Source: Prevotellaceae bacterium UBA7028 (lineage in GTDB: Bacteria > Bacteroidota > Bacteroidia > Bacteroidales > Bacteroidaceae). From it: 25,998 nt of DNA. Numbering within the stretch: position 1 is the first letter of the stretch; each line of letters starts with the position of its first letter. The stretch spans positions 1 to 25,998 of the forward strand of contig DLBF01000179.1 in assembly GCA_002494215.1 (NCBI GenBank). The letters are read 5' to 3'. The notes beneath the pieces are model-generated. The model saw only the letters and a list, made by a program, of their open reading frames with translations, ran no database searches and was not told where the DNA came from. A program made the translations under genes and the position numbers. Shown piece after piece: positions 23,061 through 25,998 of the stretch.

Positions 23061-24185
23061 TTATCTTAATATAAATTTTTTCGAGATTTCCTGCGAGTCT
23101 CCTCCGTAGAAGTCGATGGTGACGTGCTTCTTGCTGACATTGAGCTTGTAGCATCCCTGCGAGGTGGAATTGGTGTGCTGGCGTATGCCGGGACGGTACT
23201 CGTCGAAGAGTGCCCTTTCGTCCTTCATGTCTTCCCCGTTCTGTCTCCTTTTTTCACGCAACATGCCGTAATCGGCGGCACCTTCGGAGCGGACAGCGTA
23301 TGTCGCTTGCTTCTCGGAAGTCCAGACACTGCTCGTGGTCATCTGCGTGATGCGTCCCCCATCTCCGTACCAGTCGAGGAAATCTGTCTGGTGGATGTGC
23401 CCGCACAGCACTATGGCGTTACGCTTTGCAAAGGCCTGGCGGAAATGACGACGTGCCTCGGTTTCAGCCTCGGAAGCGCCGCCATGGAATATCCAGCGGC
23501 AACTTGTGATGTCGGCAGGGAAGACGGGGCCGTGTGTCATGACAAAGGTGTGACGTGCCCCTTTTGCCTCGTCTAACAGTCGCTCTATTTCTGCGTCATC
23601 TGGGTTGTTGAAATCTATAACGATATAAGCATCGTCGCTAATGTTGAATCCAAAGGTGGTCTTTGTAATTCTTCTTCCGAGTTCCTCCGACATACGGGTG
23701 GGCATGTACTGGTGGTAGGTCTCCTTGGCATCAACGCCGCGTATGTCGTGGTTGCCCACAACGGTAACAAAAGGCAGGCCTCCAAACTCGCCCTTCATGC
23801 GGTCCAGCGCATCTGCGAGCATCTTCCTGTGTGTCCCTGCATTGCCGCAGTCGCCCTGAATGAGGTCGCCCATCTGCAGTACCATCTTGGTGTTGTCGTC
23901 TGCTAGTTGGGCTGCCCGCTTCAACAGTCGGGGGCAGCGGTCCTTCCACATCTCGCCATTACGGATGAACTCACCTACACGAGCCTTGCTGATGTTCTCG
24001 GTATCTTTCAGGTATTCGGCATGATACACGGTGGATGGCTCGATATCAAAATGCGTGTCGCCCAAAAGGATGACAGAATACTCTTTCTCTCCTTTTCCTC
24101 TTGCCAAAGCTGGCAGAGGGAAGGAACTGAGGCCAAGGCCCACAATTCCCGTTGCTGAGAGTGCTAGAAAGTCTCGTCTGTTCAT
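23061..24185 (-). CDS. Exported calcineurin-like metallophosphoesterase with Tat-type signal
   Basis: 374 residues from ATG at 24185. An in-frame TTG at 24203 would coincide with the predicted transcription start, so it is rejected. The N-terminus MNRRDFLALS is a twin-arginine motif followed by a hydrophobic stretch ending PALA (residues about 11-28). The metallophosphoesterase metal-site motifs occur in order: GDTH (Asp43, His45), GD (Asp107), GNHD (Asn145, His146), His218 in THGP, and GHIH (His263, His265). The protein should therefore be a binuclear-metal phosphohydrolase outside the cytoplasm. Substrate is unknown; the family includes nucleotidases, phosphodiesterases and phosphatases. 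It has its own well-formed promoter and is transcribed divergently from the esterase gene. Confidence 0.88.
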   Translation of the reverse strand: MNRRDFLALSATGIVGLGLSSFPLPALARGKGEKEYSVILLGDTHFDIEPSTVYHAEYLKDTENISKARVGEFIRNGEMWKDRCPRLLKRAAQLADDNTKMVLQMGDLIQGDCGNAGTHRKMLADALDRMKGEFGGLPFVTVVGNHDIRGVDAKETYHQYMPTRMSEELGRRITKTTFGFNISDDAYIVIDFNNPDDAEIERLLDEAKGARHTFVMTHGPVFPADITSCRWIFHGGASEAETEARRHFRQAFAKRNAIVLCGHIHQTDFLDWYGDGGRITQMTTSSVWTSEKQATYAVRSEGAADYGMLREKRRQNGEDMKDERALFDEYRPGIRQHTNSTSQGCYKLNVSKKHVTIDFYGGDSQEISKKFILR

Positions 24186-24207
24186 GTTCTTATAGTATTT
24201 CAAAGCC

Positions 24208-24238
24208 CAAAGTTAAGTATTTTGTGCGAAACAACAAA
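24208..24238 (-). promoter_or_regulatory. Promoter of the metallophosphoesterase gene
   Basis: The minus strand has TTTG (24235-24238), a 19-nt spacer and TAACTTTG (24208-24215), matching the Bacteroidota sigma-ABfr consensus. Transcription would start near 24200, about 15 nt before the chosen ATG. Confidence 0.75.
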
Positions 24239-24253
24239 CATTCTGGCTAATAA

Positions 24254-24285
24254 TTTGCTTGGGTGAGGAAATTCTCGTATTTTTG
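24254..24285 (+). promoter_or_regulatory. Promoter of the esterase gene
   Basis: TTTG (24254-24257), a 20-nt spacer and TATTTTTG (24278-24285) match the Bacteroidota consensus. The -33 box is 15 bp from that of the divergent promoter. Confidence 0.78.
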
Positions 24286-24320
24286 TCAGCCGGTTTGCCC
24301 GTGTTAACGAAATCGGCTGA
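24286..24320 (+). promoter_or_regulatory. Inverted repeat at the esterase transcription start, operator or leader hairpin
   Basis: TCAGCCGGTTT (24286-24296) and AAATCGGCTGA (24310-24320) pair at 10 of 11 positions around a 13-nt loop. It begins immediately after the -7 box and ends 11 nt before the start codon, so it could be an operator or an RNA hairpin affecting translation. Confidence 0.55.
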
Positions 24321-24331
24321 TAAATACAGAT

Positions 24332-25180
24332 ATGAAACAACTATTTACTTTATTATTGTTTTCTTTAGCCCTGACCTCCCAGGCAGGAAGAATTAAAACC
24401 GACACCATAGAGAGTAAGGTGCTGGGTGAGAAGGTGGTCTATAACATCTATCTGCCCAATGGGTTTGAGCGCAGTACTAAACAGTATCCCGTGGTTTATC
24501 TTTTGCACGGTCTGACCGACGACTACCGTGCCTGGCGCGACAGAGGCCGCATGCAGGATGTGGCAGATGAATTGATAGAGTCTGGTGATGCCTGCGAGAT
24601 GATTATTGTTATGCCCAATGCTGGTGGTCCGGATACCCATAACACCTGGAATGGCTATTTCAACATGCCGGGTTGGAACTACGAAGACTTCTTCTTCCAG
24701 GAATTCATTCCTCAGGTAGAAAAGAAATACCGTGGAGTAGGGGATAAGGGGCATCGTGCCGTTATGGGTCTTTCTATGGGCGGTGGTGGTAGTACCGTAT
24801 ATTGCCAGCGTCATCCTGATATGTTCAGCAGTTGCTATGCCATGAGCGCATGGCTGGATAACCAAGACGACAATGTGGGGCCTGGTAAGGAAAAAGATAA
24901 ACGCTATTACGTTTGTGAAGCTGTAAAGCAGCATTCTGCCTTGCGTTTCATAGAGCAGGCTAATGAAGAGACAAAGAAGCAGTTGCGCACGGTGAAGTGG
25001 TTCTTCGACTGTGGCGATGATGACTTCCTCTTTGATCTGACTGTCCGTCTGCATCAGTTAATGCGCGATGCCCGCATCAAGGATGAATTGCGTGTTCGCA
25101 ATGGAGTTCATAACTGGGAGTACTGGCACGAATCGCTAAGAATGGCATTGCCCTTCGCCTCAAGAAACTTTGGAAAATAG
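24332..25180 (+). CDS. Secreted alpha/beta-hydrolase esterase (putative esterase family, PF00756 type)
   Basis: 282 residues. A short signal peptide (about residues 1-18, ending SQA) points to periplasmic or surface location. The alpha/beta-hydrolase signatures are VVYLLHG (oxyanion-side HG at 59-60), the nucleophile elbow GLSMGG with Ser148, a candidate acid in CGDDD (Asp229-231) and His260 in GVHNWEYW. The order and spacing fit the esterase D / feruloyl esterase-like family, which cleaves acyl or acetyl esters. The exact substrate is not predictable, though in Bacteroidales such enzymes often act on plant polysaccharide esters. The gene has its own promoter and an inverted repeat at the transcription start. 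It is followed after 94 nt by the small lipoprotein gene. Confidence 0.9.
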   Translation: MKQLFTLLLFSLALTSQAGRIKTDTIESKVLGEKVVYNIYLPNGFERSTKQYPVVYLLHGLTDDYRAWRDRGRMQDVADELIESGDACEMIIVMPNAGGPDTHNTWNGYFNMPGWNYEDFFFQEFIPQVEKKYRGVGDKGHRAVMGLSMGGGGSTVYCQRHPDMFSSCYAMSAWLDNQDDNVGPGKEKDKRYYVCEAVKQHSALRFIEQANEETKKQLRTVKWFFDCGDDDFLFDLTVRLHQLMRDARIKDELRVRNGVHNWEYWHESLRMALPFASRNFGK

Positions 25181-25215
25181 CCTACCTCCCCCGGTAGAAT
25201 GTAGAGTGAAGAATA

Positions 25216-25264
25216 CTAGATGGGCTAGCCAAACTAGCTGGGCTAGATAGGCTAGAAAAACTAG
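25216..25264 (+). repeat. CTAG-N5 array, 9-bp period, 6 copies, plus-strand oriented
   Basis: CTAG starts at 25216, 25225, 25234, 25243, 25252 and 25261. It is flanked by GAAGAATA on the left and AACATAAAAA plus the start codon on the right, so its orientation follows the downstream gene even though that gene is on the opposite strand from the other three. Confidence 0.9.
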
Positions 25265-25274
25265 AACATAAAAA

Positions 25275-25484
25275 ATGATGAAGAAAACCATACTAAGAAG
25301 CGTACTGCTTCCCTCCCTTACAGGAGGGTTAGGGTGGGTCTTCCTCCTCTCCTGCACCGGCAGACCAACACTATCAGACGTGGCAGAGGAAGATTCCCTG
25401 TTCATAGATACCGTTGCAACATTGGATGAGGAGCTGGCTCCCGACACGCTATCCCAGGATTCCCTGGTATTAGACTCCTTGTAA
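25275..25484 (+). CDS. Small lipoprotein, 69 residues, built on the shared signal cassette
   Basis: Residues 1-27 are a lipoprotein signal peptide ending FLLSC (Cys27). It contains RSVLLPSLTGGLGWV, identical in protein and almost identical in DNA to the signal peptide of the fimbrillin-like lipoprotein at 10833-11936. The mature part is only 43 residues, acidic, and rich in Asp, Leu and Ser (EEDSLFIDT, DTLSQDSLVLDSL) with no recognised domain. The start may be either of two adjacent ATGs. No promoter lies in the 94 nt after the esterase gene, so it may be co-transcribed with it. It could be a real small surface lipoprotein, or a cassette that captured a short reading frame. The intact lipobox favours a product being made. 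Confidence 0.65.
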   Translation: MMKKTILRSVLLPSLTGGLGWVFLLSCTGRPTLSDVAEEDSLFIDTVATLDEELAPDTLSQDSLVLDSL

Positions 25485-25513
25485 CTGATTCTTGGATTTT
25501 AAATCTTGAATTG

Positions 25514-25545
25514 TTTTTGCACTTTTTGTTTGATTTGTGCAAAAA
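25514..25545. terminator. AU-rich hairpin after the small lipoprotein gene
   Basis: TTTTTGCAC and GTGCAAAAA form perfect 9-bp arms around a 14-nt loop, 30 nt after the lipoprotein stop. A/T runs on both sides make it a possible bidirectional terminator, weaker than the following one. Confidence 0.45.
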
Positions 25546-25563
25546 TAAATGCTAAAGATTGTT

Positions 25564-25599
25564 AAAGCCTGATGTTTTACAACATTTTTCGGGCTTTTT
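25564..25599 (+). terminator. Rho-independent terminator between the lipoprotein gene and rpsL
   Basis: AAAGCCTGATGTT pairs with AACA and TCGGGCTTT (one G-U pair, an internal TTTT bulge) around a TTAC loop and ends in TTTTT. It insulates the ribosomal-protein operon from the genes upstream. Confidence 0.7.
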
Positions 25600-25634
25600 G
25601 TGTCGCGTGTGAGTGTAATATAAAATATTCTTTA

Positions 25635-25642
25635 TATCTTTG
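25635..25642 (+). promoter_or_regulatory. -7 box of the rpsL operon promoter
   Basis: TATCTTTG followed by CACC matches TAnnTTTG exactly. No good TTTG is seen 19-21 nt upstream. The leader to the rpsL ATG would be about 75 nt, A-rich near the start and with no Shine-Dalgarno sequence. Confidence 0.6.
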
Positions 25643-25723
25643 CACCCCGATTGGCACAAAGTGTCTGGTCTATACAAAATTTTGACAATAATACATAATA
25701 TATAATATAAAAACAAAAACAAA

Positions 25724-25998
25724 ATGCCTACAATTCAACAATTGGTAAGAAAAGGCCGCGTGGTATTGGAGGACAAGAGCAAGAGCCCCGCTTTGGACAG
25801 CTGTCCTCAGCGTCGTGGTGTGTGTGTTCGTGTCTACACCACTACCCCTAAGAAGCCTAATTCAGCGATGCGTAAGGTCGCTCGTGTTCGTTTGACCAAC
25901 TCTAACGAGGTCAACAGTTACATTCCCGGAGCGGGTCACAACCTGCAGGAGCACTCCATCGTGCTCGTTCGCGGTGGTCGTGTGAAGGACCTCCCCGG
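25724..25998 (+). CDS. rpsL: 30S ribosomal protein S12 (5' part; continues past the window)
   Basis: The first 91 codons are present. The sequence [57 protein letters not shown] and RVKDLP is unmistakable S12, the decoding-centre protein of the 30S subunit. Lys43 and Lys88, the positions where substitutions commonly give streptomycin resistance, are both the wild-type lysine. S12 normally opens the rpsL-rpsG-fusA operon, so translation genes are expected downstream. The gene has its own promoter and is separated from the small lipoprotein gene by a terminator. Confidence 0.98.
   Translation, partial: MPTIQQLVRKGRVVLEDKSKSPALDSCPQRRGVCVRVYTTTPKKPNSAMRKVARVRLTNSNEVNSYIPGAGHNLQEHSIVLVRGGRVKDLP

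Noticed and set aside
24186..24203. TTG start of the metallophosphoesterase
   Set aside because: It would coincide with the predicted transcription start. The ATG at 24185 begins directly with the Tat motif.
1..25998. Insertion sequences, transposases or prophage genes
   Set aside because: No frame shows transposase, integrase or phage features. The repeats seen are short tandem or REP-like elements.

Overview
The window comes from a Bacteroidota genome, most likely order Bacteroidales and probably Prevotellaceae. The evidence is type V (fimbrillin-family) pilin genes, DUF3575 and DUF5119 proteins, Bacteroidota-type promoters (TTTG, 19-20 nt, TAnnTTTG), a near absence of Shine-Dalgarno sequences, and an rpsL sequence that looks Bacteroidota-like. 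Genus assignment is inference.

About 21.7 kb (1-21762) is one long minus-strand fimbrial gene cluster that looks like a single transcription unit. In transcription order it holds: an OmpA-like/DUF3575 outer-membrane protein (20218-21762); a DUF5119 lipoprotein (18862-20109); three large paralogous fimbrillin lipoproteins (16660-18546, 14378-16255, 12027-13970); two smaller fimbrillin-like lipoproteins (10833-11936, 9475-10677); and a giant secreted Gly/Asn-rich repeat protein. The giant gene starts at 9383 and is still open at base 1, so at least 3127 residues are visible. A plausible reading is an assembly anchor, alternative major subunits, minor subunits and a giant surface adhesin. All five fimbrillin-like proteins carry a lipobox Cys and an Arg-Ala site about 30 residues later, as expected of type V pilins matured by an Arg-specific protease.

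The right-hand part holds a CBM9-like protein and a Tat-type metallophosphoesterase (minus strand). These are followed by a divergently transcribed secreted esterase, a 69-residue lipoprotein and the start of rpsL (plus strand). The divergent promoter pair at 24208-24285 is well supported.

The most unusual aspect is the repeat content. Several unrelated exported proteins share near-identical 5' DNA: a CTAG-N5 array of exact 9-bp period directly before the start codon, then a common start segment and a signal peptide built from dispersed repeats (a REP-like stem-loop/G-rich element, a 9-bp CTTAATGGG-type array, and 7-bp GAAGAGT units). The same sequence families also occur as non-coding spacer DNA. 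This suggests exchangeable leader/signal-peptide cassettes. The 7-bp coding repeats could also cause frameshift phase variation. Two fimbrillin genes are followed by 3' hairpins that differ by a compensatory base-pair change. No RNA genes, CRISPR arrays, transposases or insertion sequences were seen.
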